Positions 23,841 to 31,983 of a stretch of 64,000 bases of DNA are shown here, piece by piece (position 1 is the stretch's first letter; every line of letters starts with the position of its first letter). The stretch is from Roseiarcus sp963807735 (lineage in GTDB: Bacteria; Pseudomonadota; Alphaproteobacteria; Rhizobiales; Beijerinckiaceae): contig CAWEDI010000030.1 of the NCBI GenBank assembly GCA_963807735.1, forward strand, positions 45,949 through 109,948. The letters are read 5' to 3'. A model generated the notes under the pieces. The model was not told where the DNA came from. It saw only the letters and a program-made list of their open reading frames with translations, and ran no database searches. Position numbers and translations under genes: made by a program.

Positions 23841-26289
23841 ATGGCGACGATAACGGGCGTCCATCTTCTCCCGGCGACAGGCGAATTCACCTACGACACG
23901 GTCGCCTATCTTGGCCAACGCGCCAGCGAGACCGCGCTGACGCCAATCAATACCTACGCTGGCCAGTCGCCAGTCACCGATTGCACGGTCTCGATCGAGC
24001 AGTTGCAGTTCGACCACCCCGAGTGTCAGTGCGTTTCGCTGGTCTGTTCCTGGTTCTGTGACGGAACTACGGCGGGCGCGTCCAATATCTACCCCTCAAC
24101 CACCTATATCGGGGGGACATTTCAGACCGCCGCTGGAGCCCCGGACGACTGGCGCTGCTCAAGCCTCACACAAAGTTCGCCCGGTCTCATTCCGATCCCC
24201 GTCTCGGGCTCCTCTTATATCTACGGCGGGACTCCGAGCGATCAGTCGATCGTGCGATGCATCCGAGGTCTGAAAGCCCGCGGCTTCCGTGTTGTGTTCT
24301 ATCCCTTCCTGCTGTTGACGGCGACCGGCAAACCCTGGCGCGGGCGCATCAGCTATTCGCCCGACGTGTCGAGCGCGGCGACGAGCGCTGTCGAATTCGT
24401 TTCTCGGATCGGCCGCGCCGTCGGATTTCACGCGCGACACGACGAACTTGACCGTCGCCTATTCCGGCTCGCCGACGGATTGGACCTACCGACGGATGAT
24501 CCTGCACTACGCGAATTTGATGGTGATCGCCGGAGGCGTCGATCTGTTTGTCATCGGCTCGGAACTCCGCGGGTTGGAGACGATCCGCGGGCCGGCCTGG
24601 ACGCCGGCGGGAACGCTGGACGGCGCGGGCCATGCAATCTGGGACTACCCGTTCGTCGCGGGACTGGCCCAACTCGCCGCCGACGTGCGGGCGATATTTG
24701 ACGGGGCGGGCTACGCAAAAAACCTATCGGCGCTGAAGAACCTCATCACCTATTCCGCCGACTGGTCGAATTGGATGGGCTATCAGCATCCCGGCGCGAA
24801 CGGACAGTGGCCGCATCTCGACAGCCTTTGGGCCTCGTCCGACATCGACTTCGTGTCGCTCGACAACTACTTGCCGATCAGCGATTGGACGACCGGCGAC
24901 GGCGGCCTCGACGCGCTGCACTGGCAAGACCCAGCGCCGACGACTTGGCCGCCCTCAACGCTACGAGGACTAGGGCTCGCCGGCGCGCCAACGATTTACG
25001 CAACAGCGTATCTTCAGGCGAATATCGAAGGCGGCGAGAAGTTCGATTGGTATTATGACGATTCGGTCAACGGCGGCGCCCGCGACGATCCGCTCGGCTC
25101 GGGCTTGATCGTCTCGCTTCCGGAGGGCGATCGAGCGACGCAGACGCGTCAACCTTACTACGCCGGCCAGGAGATCCTCGGGAACAAGCAAGTTCGTTGG
25201 TGGTGGAGCAACCCGCACTACGCCGTCTATGACACCGGAAGCGGCTGGGCGGCGCAAGGCCCCTCGACGGAGTGGGTCGCCAATTCCAAGCCGATCATCT
25301 TCCTCGAATACGGGTTTCCCGCCTGCGACAAGGCGACCAACCAGCCCAACGTATTTTTCTCGCCGAGTTCGATTGAGAGTTTTACGCCCTTCTGGTCGGC
25401 GTGGGACTCCGTTTCCGGGGGAAGTATAGCGCCGCTGCGCGACGACACGATCGCCGACGTCGCGCTCGACGCGCTGTATACCTATTGGCAGGCGCACAAT
25501 GAAACCGTCGGCGGCCTGCCGATGATCCAATGGACGTTCTGTTGCGCGTGGAACTGGGACGCAAGACCGTTCCCGACCTTTCCTGATCTTGCGAACGTCT
25601 GGGGCGACGCGGGAAACTGGCTGGCGGGAAACTGGATTGCCGCCGGTCGCCTGTCGCTGCCGCCGGTCGCGCCCTCGCCGGACCCGTCGCCGCAAGCCTA
25701 TCCGAGCTTTCCGACGCTCGCGACGCTTGGGTGGTCGATGCATATCAGGCCGAAGTTCCTGACCGGTCTCGCCAATCACGTCTCCGGACGGGAGAGCCGT
25801 TTCCCGTCGCGGGCCGGAGCGTATCGCAACATCGAGTTGACCTATGACCTGCTGCGCGCCGACGCCAACGCCGAGCTCCAGACTATCGCCGCGTTCTATC
25901 TCGCGCTGAGCGGTCAGGATGGCGCTTTTTGGTTGGCGCCGCCGGGACTTTCGAACGTCGTGGGACAAGCGCTCGGCGTGGGTGACGGATCGCAGACGGA
26001 TTTTCCGTTGGTGGCGGCCACCGGAAGCGCCGTGGAGGCGGTCCAGGCGACGAGCGGCGTTTCGGCCGTTTATCTCAACGGCGCGCCGCAGGCGAGCGGT
26101 TGGAGCGTCTCGGCGGGCTATGCGCCGACGATCGTCTTCGCGACGCCGCCGGCAGCCGGCGTAGCGGTGAGCGCCGACTTTGGATTGCTGTGGCTTTGCC
26201 GCTTCGCCGAAGATGTCGCCGACCTCGAAAACTTCATGGCGTTGCTCTGGAGTTGGCGAACAGTGAAACTACAGACGACGAGGCCCTGA
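23841..26289 (+). pseudogene. Tail hub: GTA-type TIM-barrel domain fused to a DUF2460 domain, one frameshift
   Basis: The first frame (MATITGVHLLPATGEFTYDTVAYLGQ ... LLTATGKPWRGRISYSPDVSSAATSAVE) continues one frame over from about 24395 (SDFTRDTTNLTVAYSGSPTDWTYRRMILHY) after an extra t in gaattcg. The barrel is the glycoside-hydrolase-like domain of GTA gp15, with candidate acidic residues in VIGSELRGLE and IIFLEYGFP. From about 25730 (LGWSMHIRPKFLTGLANHVSGRESRF) to the end (LLWLCRFAEDVADLENFMALLWSWRTVKLQTTRP) it is a full DUF2460 domain. In Rhodobacter GTA the TIM barrel belongs to the last large tail protein and DUF2460 is separate, so this fusion is a rearrangement. About 815 aa repaired. 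Confidence 0.75.
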
Positions 26290-26511
26290 ATGAGTGAACG
26301 CGACCGGCGCCTTCTCGACGCGATCGGACGGAACGGCGCTTCGACTTCCACCGACCTGGCGCAACTCCTTGGAACGAGCCGGGCGCGCATCTCGGTGGCG
26401 CTCTGCCGACTCGCCGATCTCGGCCGCATCGAGCGCGGATCGAGCGCGGTGCGCGTCACGCGAGGCCGTCCCTGCATCCGCTGGCGCCTGAGACATGGAG
26501 CTGTCGCATGA
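26290..26511 (+). CDS. Small winged-helix DNA-binding protein inside the tail module
   Basis: 73 aa: RRLLDAIGRNGASTSTDLAQLLGTSRARISVALCRLADLGRIERG is a clean MarR/DeoR-like winged helix with little else. It starts immediately after the hub gene stop and overlaps the following DUF2460 gene by four bases (ATGA), so it is co-translated with tail proteins. A DNA-binding regulator in this place is unusual; it could feed back on late transcription or be a captured gene. Target unknown. Confidence 0.65.
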   Translation: MSERDRRLLDAIGRNGASTSTDLAQLLGTSRARISVALCRLADLGRIERGSSAVRVTRGRPCIRWRLRHGAVA

Positions 26512-27180
26512 CGACGCCGATCTTTCCCGCGCTCGCCGGTCAAGGTTGGAGCGTTCACAAGAAACCGTCGTTCTCGACGATTGTCGCTAGCCACGTCTCT
26601 GGCCGCGAGGTCCGCGACGCGCTCTACGCCAACCCGATCTGGAGTTTTGAACTGACCTTCGAGGGCCTGGATGGCAGTTCGGGCGGGCTATACGGCGGTC
26701 TCGGCGCGTCGAGTTCTGCAGAGTCTGATGGGCCTGTTTCTGCAGTGCCAGGGGCAGTTCGGCGAATTCATCTTTTACGACCCAACGGATTATCAGGTCA
26801 GCGCGCAGCCGTTCGGAACCGGTGACGGTGCGACCACGATGTTTCAGCTCCAACGCACGCTCGGCGGATTCTCCGAGCCTGTCGTCGTTCCCGTGACGTC
26901 CTCGACAACGCTCACCCTCTCTGGCGGCGGCGCGGTCTCAGCGACGGCGCCGATCCTGAAGGCCGCCGGCGTCACGGTCTCACCCTCTACCTATTCGATC
27001 GCGAGTCCCGGCGGCGGCGTCACCTTCGCAAGCGCTCCGGCGAGCGGGACGGCGCTGACCTGGAGCGGCTATTTCGGCTTCCTCTGCCGATTTGACGGCG
27101 ACGATCTCGATTTTGAGCAATTCATGTCGAACTTGTGGAGGGTCGACAGCCTCAAATTCCAATCGCTGCGACAACAATGA
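26508..27180 (+). pseudogene. DUF2460 distal tail protein (GTA gp12-like), one frameshift
   Basis: MTTPIFPALAGQGWSVHKKPSFSTIVASHVSGREVRDALYANP is the start of DUF2460 (TIGR02217), equivalent to the GTA distal tail protein. A one-base insertion near 26718 moves the frame to LQSLMGLFLQCQGQFGEFIFYDPTDYQVSAQPFGTGDG, and the end LCRFDGDDLDFEQFMSNLWRVDSLKFQSLRQQ is intact. About 223 aa repaired. It is the second DUF2460 copy in a row, after the one fused to the hub. Its stop overlaps the DUF2163 start (ATGA). Confidence 0.8.
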
Positions 27181-28046
27181 AGACGACCACGAGCGCCGTC
27201 ACGGCGGCGATCGATGCGGCGCGCGCCGCCATCGACGCGCCGATTTGCTTCGCCGAGTGCTTCACCTTCACGTTGGCGACGGGGACAATCCTGACCTGGA
27301 CCAATGTCGATCAACCCGTCACTTATAATGGCGCGACCTTCTCGGCGACGGGTCCGTTGGTGCAGGGACTCAAATACAAAGGCAGCGTCGGCCTGGAGGT
27401 TGACAAGCAGCAGATCAACATCGCCGCTCGGCCAACCGACCTGATTTCCGGTTCGCCGGTTCTCAATGCGATCCGCGAGGGCGCATTCGACGGTGCGATC
27501 GTGCAGCGCGACCGGGTCTTTCTCATCGCGATCGGCGGTACAGTCATCGGCGGCGTCACGATGTTTCACGGCCGCGTGTCGACCGTTGATTCGGTCGGGC
27601 GCACGCAGGCGCAGATCACCGTGGCGAGCGACCTGGTGATCCTCGATTACGACATGCCGCACAACATGTATTCGCCAACCTGCGTGCATGTGCTTTACGA
27701 TTCCGGCTGCGGGGTCATTCGCGGGACCTATTCGGCGAGCGGAATGGTCGGCGCCGGATCCACGATGAGCGTCATCAACACGAGCGTCGCCGCCGCAGGC
27801 CACGCGCAAGGCTCGATCGTATTCACGAGCGGCCTCAACGCCAACGTGCGGGCGACAGTGCGCAGCGTCATTGCGGGAACGTCGCTCACGCTGATGTATC
27901 CGCTTCCCGATCCGCCTTCTCCAGGCGACGCGTTCACGGTCGCGTTCGGTTGCGATCACACGCGCGGGACGTGCCAATCGAAGTTCAACAATCTCGCCAA
28001 TTTCCGCGGCTTCCCGTTCGTTCCGCCGCCGCAGATCGCCTATTGA
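27177..28046 (+). CDS. DUF2163 tail-tip protein (GTA gp13-like)
   Basis: 289 aa. ATG at 27177 overlaps the preceding stop and gives MKTTTSAVTAAIDAARAAI. ICFAECFTFTLATGTILTWTNVDQPVTYNGATF is the DUF2163 hub domain, and the C-terminus has the cysteines CVHVLYDSGCGV and GCDHTRGTCQSKFNNLANFRGFPFVP, which in the GTA homologue bind an iron-sulfur cluster. Intact. Forms the ring between distal tail protein and tail tip. Confidence 0.85.
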   Translation: MKTTTSAVTAAIDAARAAIDAPICFAECFTFTLATGTILTWTNVDQPVTYNGATFSATGPLVQGLKYKGSVGLEVDKQQINIAARPTDLISGSPVLNAIREGAFDGAIVQRDRVFLIAIGGTVIGGVTMFHGRVSTVDSVGRTQAQITVASDLVILDYDMPHNMYSPTCVHVLYDSGCGVIRGTYSASGMVGAGSTMSVINTSVAAAGHAQGSIVFTSGLNANVRATVRSVIAGTSLTLMYPLPDPPSPGDAFTVAFGCDHTRGTCQSKFNNLANFRGFPFVPPPQIAY

Positions 28047-28063
28047 GCTTCAGGGGGACGAAG

Positions 28064-28525
28064 GTGACCTTACCACCCCGCCCCAGCGCCGAGGCGCGCA
28101 CCCGCGTCGTCGACGCCGCGCGAACCTGGTTGGGCACGCCGTACCATCACGCCGCCGATGTGCGCGGCGTTGGCGTCGACTGCGCGATGATCCTGGTCCG
28201 CGTTTTCTGCGATCTCGGCCTCGTCGCGCCGTTCGACCCGCGCCCCTACACGAAAGACTGGATGCTGCATCGCGACGAGGAGCGCTACCTCGGCTTCCTG
28301 CTCGCCCGCGCGCGGCAAGTCGAACAACCCGAACCCGGCGACGTGATGCTGTTTCGCGTTGGCCGCTGCTACGCTCATGGGGCGATCGTGACAAGAGCCG
28401 CGCCGCTGACCATCGTACACGCCTTCGCGCCGGCGCGTTGCGTTCTCGAAGATGAAGTCGCGCGAAGCGGCCAGCTTGCGGAGCGCAAGGCGAGCGCGAA
28501 ATTCTTCTCCTATTGGGCGACCTGA
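28064..28525 (+). CDS. NlpC/P60 peptidase of the tail tip (GTA gp14-like)
   Basis: 153 aa with a GTG start preceded by AGGGGG. AARTWLGTPYHHAADVRGVGVDCAMIL contains the catalytic Cys, and GRCYAHGAIV the catalytic His; the order and spacing fit NlpC/P60 cysteine peptidases that cut cell-wall peptides during DNA entry. It lies between DUF2163 and the large tail-tip gene, the same order as in gene transfer agents. Intact. Confidence 0.85.
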   Translation: MTLPPRPSAEARTRVVDAARTWLGTPYHHAADVRGVGVDCAMILVRVFCDLGLVAPFDPRPYTKDWMLHRDEERYLGFLLARARQVEQPEPGDVMLFRVGRCYAHGAIVTRAAPLTIVHAFAPARCVLEDEVARSGQLAERKASAKFFSYWAT

Positions 28526-28530
28526 TCCTC

Positions 28531-30897
28531 ATGGCTTGGCTGCTCGGCGCGAAGAACACGACCATAAAGCCGGACTATACCGGCTTGCAGTTGCAAACAT
28601 CGGTTTCGGCGCTGCCGATCCCGATCTGCTACGGACAGACGAAGCTCGCGCCCAATGTCATCTTCTACGACAACTTTCAGTCGCACGCGACGCAAAGCGG
28701 CGGCGGCAAGGGATTTTTCGGTTCGTCGGTTACGACCGGCTACTCTTACACCGCTGACCTCATGCTTGCGCTCTGCGAAGGGCCGATCTCAAGCATCGGC
28801 TACATATGGCGCGACCAATCGACTTACACATTGTCGGCTCTCGGATTCACCCTGTTCAACGGCACAACGCCTCAGGCGGTCTGGGGCTACCTCTCGACGG
28901 TCTATCCCAACGAAGCGCTCGCCTATCAGGGCACGGCGTTCGTCTGCGCGGCGAGCTATCAACTGGGCGACGCGGCGGACATCGGCAATCACAATTTTGA
29001 GGTAATCGGCATCCTCGCTGGCACGGGCGTCAACGGCGTCGACGCCGATCCGGCGCAGATAATCTACGATTTCCTGACCAATGCCCAATACGGCTGCGGC
29101 TTTGACCCGTCCTCGATCAATCTGACGACACTCTACGGCGCCGGTGGCGACGCCTCCCTGCAAACCTACTGCAGGGCGATGGGAATCTCCTTTTCGCCGC
29201 TGCTTTCCAACGCCGAACAAGGATCGTCGATCCTCACGCGTTGGCTGCAACTGAGCAACTGTGCGGCGGTGTGGTCGGGCGGCGAGCTGAAATTCATCCC
29301 TTACGGCGATGAGGCGATCGCCGCCGGGAACGTCACGCGGCAGATCTCGACGCCGGTTCCCATCCCGGCCCAGGAAAGCAACGGCGGCTATCCGGCGCCG
29401 ACGATCGTTGTCACCGCTCCGGCGAATTTTGTCGCTGACGGCGGCGTCGTCTATGCATTCACCGGGGTTCCGCTGACCTACATTGGGGCCGGTTACCCCC
29501 CTTCGGGCGGGGAATACGGCATCGCGCCGAACGGCGCCTACGTCTTCAACCTCAGCGATCAAGGGCAGTTGGTCACCATTTCCTTCACTGCCGCGATTCC
29601 GGTCTCCTACGTTCCGAATCTGACGCCAATCTACGATCTCACCGACCGCGATTTCGTTAACGAAAGGGGGGACAAGGACCCGGTGCAAGCTCAGCGCCTC
29701 GACCCGTTCAGCCTGCCGACCATCCAGCGCGTCGAATGCCTGTCGCGCGCCAATCAATACGGCTCGACTCCGGTCGAGGCGCGTGACCAATCGCAGATCG
29801 AGCTTTACGGCCCGCGTGTCGGTTCGACGATCCAAGCGCACGAAATTTGCGACGAGGTCGTGATCGCGCCGATCGTCGCGCAGACAATTCTGCAACGCGC
29901 GCTCTACGTCCGCGTCAAATTCACCTTCAAACTGTCCTGGGAGTATTGCCTGCTCGACCCGATGGACATCGTGACGATCACAGACACAAACCTCGGCCTT
30001 GCGGCTTATCCGGTCCGTATAGTCGCCGTCGACGAGGATGACAAAGGCCTGCTCGCAATCACAGCCGAGGAGCTCGTAGTCGGCATTTCGACGCCAGCCA
30101 ACAATCCCTCGAACGGCAACGTGTCCTATCAGCCGAACCAAGGCGCTGCGGCGCCGTCGATCAACCCGCCGCTCATCTACGAACCGACGCCGGGTCTCAC
30201 CGGCAACGTCGCGCAGGTGTGGGTCGGCGCCTCCGGTGCGGCGGGAAGCAATTGGGGCGGCGCTTTTGTTTGGGCGAGCGTCGACAACACCACTTATTCC
30301 CAGATCGGCGTGATTACGCAGCCGCTCCGGCAAGGCATTCTGACCGCCAGCCTACCGAGCGCGAGCGGATGGGACACCATCGACACCTTATCGATCAGCC
30401 TCGCGGAGAGTGGGGGGACGTTGACAGGCGCCAGCGTCTCCTCGGCGCAGGCTGGCGCAACGCTGTCGCTCGTGGACAACGAATTGCTGGCCTATGAGAC
30501 GGCGACGCTAACGGGGGCGTTCGCCTACAACCTGAACGGACTTGCGCGCGGCTTCGGCGGATCGAGTCCCGCCACGCATTCGAGTGGCGCGCCATTCGCG
30601 CGCCTCGACAACGCGGTCGTGCAATATGATTTGCCCGACACCTGGATCGGCGTGCCGCTCTACTTCAAATTCCAATCGTTCAACGCGTTCGGCGCCGGCG
30701 TCCAGGAGCTCTCCGCTTGCACCGCTTACGGCTATACGCCGAGCGGGGCGAGCTCCATCGGTCCCGTGACGCAAACTCTGCTGCTCGGCGTCAATATGGA
30801 TTGGGGCTCAGTGGCGTCCCCCGTCTCCGAGAGCGACAATTGGGGCAGCGTCGCGACGACCGCAACGGTCGCTGTGGATCTTGGGTCGGCGCCCTGA
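28531..30897 (+). CDS. Large phage tail-tip protein (GTA gp15 C-terminal-half-like)
   Basis: 788 aa from ATG 28531; an ATG six codons upstream within the NlpC end is an alternative. The N-terminal part (SVSALPIPICYGQTKLAPNV, FFGSSVTTGYSYTADLMLALCEGPI) and centre (NAEQGSSILTRWLQLSNCAAVWSGGELKFIPYGD) match the phage_tail_3 region of baseplate hub or megatron proteins. The TIM-barrel that precedes this part in Rhodobacter GTA gp15 is absent here and found upstream at 23.8 kb. Residues about 301-361 hold a third copy of the beta segment shared with the connector and tail tube. C-terminal third is a beta-rich receptor-facing region. Intact. Confidence 0.8.
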   Translation: MAWLLGAKNTTIKPDYTGLQLQTSVSALPIPICYGQTKLAPNVIFYDNFQSHATQSGGGKGFFGSSVTTGYSYTADLMLALCEGPISSIGYIWRDQSTYTLSALGFTLFNGTTPQAVWGYLSTVYPNEALAYQGTAFVCAASYQLGDAADIGNHNFEVIGILAGTGVNGVDADPAQIIYDFLTNAQYGCGFDPSSINLTTLYGAGGDASLQTYCRAMGISFSPLLSNAEQGSSILTRWLQLSNCAAVWSGGELKFIPYGDEAIAAGNVTRQISTPVPIPAQESNGGYPAPTIVVTAPANFVADGGVVYAFTGVPLTYIGAGYPPSGGEYGIAPNGAYVFNLSDQGQLVTISFTAAIPVSYVPNLTPIYDLTDRDFVNERGDKDPVQAQRLDPFSLPTIQRVECLSRANQYGSTPVEARDQSQIELYGPRVGSTIQAHEICDEVVIAPIVAQTILQRALYVRVKFTFKLSWEYCLLDPMDIVTITDTNLGLAAYPVRIVAVDEDDKGLLAITAEELVVGISTPANNPSNGNVSYQPNQGAAAPSINPPLIYEPTPGLTGNVAQVWVGASGAAGSNWGGAFVWASVDNTTYSQIGVITQPLRQGILTASLPSASGWDTIDTLSISLAESGGTLTGASVSSAQAGATLSLVDNELLAYETATLTGAFAYNLNGLARGFGGSSPATHSSGAPFARLDNAVVQYDLPDTWIGVPLYFKFQSFNAFGAGVQELSACTAYGYTPSGASSIGPVTQTLLLGVNMDWGSVASPVSESDNWGSVATTATVAVDLGSAP

Positions 30898-30924
30898 TTA
30901 CTCCAACGATAAGGCGACACTCTC

Positions 30925-31479
30925 ATGTCCGTACAAGTGCAGTGGCGCCGCGGCGCGGCGACCAACATTGCGGCCTTCGCCCCAGCGCAAGGCGAAATCG
31001 TCGTCGACGAAACCAACAACCGCGCCGTGGTCGGCGACGGCTCGACCCCTGGCGGCTGGCCGGCGGCGAAGCTCTCCGAAGTTGTTTTGAACAATGCGAC
31101 GAGCAACGTCGTCGCGTTGGGACCGAAAGGCTCGGCGATCACGATCGAGATCGCTGAACAACTCGTTTCCGGGCTCACCGGAACTAGCGTCACGGCGAGC
31201 GCGCAAATCCCGGCCGGCGTCCTTGTATTCGGCTGCTCCGCGCGTGTGACGACGACAATCACCGGCGCTGCCTCGTGGGCGGTCGGTTACACCGGCTCGA
31301 CCTCGGCGTTCGGCTCAGGACTCGGCGCATCGGCCGGCTCGACCAACGAGGGGATGATCGGGCCGAACCCATTCTACAGCGCGACCAACATCATTCTGAC
31401 GGCGACCGGAGGCGGGTTCACCGGCGGCGCAGTTCGACTGTCGCTGATGTATCTAACCTTCACGCCGCCAACGTCGTAA
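30925..31479 (+). CDS. Tail fibre protein with Mtd-like N-terminal domain
   Basis: 184 aa. VQWRRGAATNIAAFAPAQGE, VVDETNNRAVVGDGSTPGGWP is the short beta-prism start found at the N-terminus of many tail fibres and of the Bordetella phage tropism determinant. The rest is a Gly/Ser/Thr-rich beta domain (TITGAASWAVGYTGSTSAFG), probably the trimeric receptor-facing part. Intact, 27 bases after the tail-tip gene. Confidence 0.65.
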   Translation: MSVQVQWRRGAATNIAAFAPAQGEIVVDETNNRAVVGDGSTPGGWPAAKLSEVVLNNATSNVVALGPKGSAITIEIAEQLVSGLTGTSVTASAQIPAGVLVFGCSARVTTTITGAASWAVGYTGSTSAFGSGLGASAGSTNEGMIGPNPFYSATNIILTATGGGFTGGAVRLSLMYLTFTPPTS

Positions 31480-31508
31480 GGCGAGACGATCTTGAACAGG
31501 AATTCAAC

Positions 31509-31973
31509 ATGTGGAAACGTTCGCTCTGCGCCGGCGCGCTCGCGCTATCACTGATCGTAGGCGCTCACGCGCAGACTTACAAAGATAGCGCCGGCACCGT
31601 CGTACAAGGTGTCGCCAGCGCAGGGTCGAAGGGCGCCGATTACAGCGCCAATCAGCCGACGCTGCCGAACGTCGGGGCCAACTTCGGCCTGAGCGGACCT
31701 TACGCCGGCTATGTGCTGATTTCGACCGTCCCAGCTAATCCAGCGCGCTTCTCGATCGACATCGAAAACAATGGCGGCTCGCAAATCGCGATCCTCCTTG
31801 ACGATGGCGCCGCCGCCAACGGATCTCTTCCCGCCAATGCAACCGTGTTCCCGCTGGCGGGCGGCAGCAGCCAGGGGTCGCAAGGCGGCTCCTGGGTCTC
31901 GCTTGTCGAGAAGGGCCGCGTGCAGGTCTTCGCGCCGTTTGCGAGCGCGCAAGTCGCCGTTCGGCAGAATTGA
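31509..31973 (+). CDS. Small phage-encoded protein with signal peptide
   Basis: 154 aa. MWKRSLCAGALALSLIVGAHAQ is a typical Sec signal peptide with an AHA-Q cleavage site. The mature part is beta-rich (YVLISTVPANPARFSIDIEN, QIAILLDDGAAANG, VSLVEKGRVQVFAP). No family recognised; it lies between a tail fibre and an SGNH hydrolase. AGGAATTC upstream of ATG 31509 may act as ribosome site. Confidence 0.5.
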   Translation: MWKRSLCAGALALSLIVGAHAQTYKDSAGTVVQGVASAGSKGADYSANQPTLPNVGANFGLSGPYAGYVLISTVPANPARFSIDIENNGGSQIAILLDDGAAANGSLPANATVFPLAGGSSQGSQGGSWVSLVEKGRVQVFAPFASAQVAVRQN

Positions 31974-31983
31974 GAGGCTCGGC

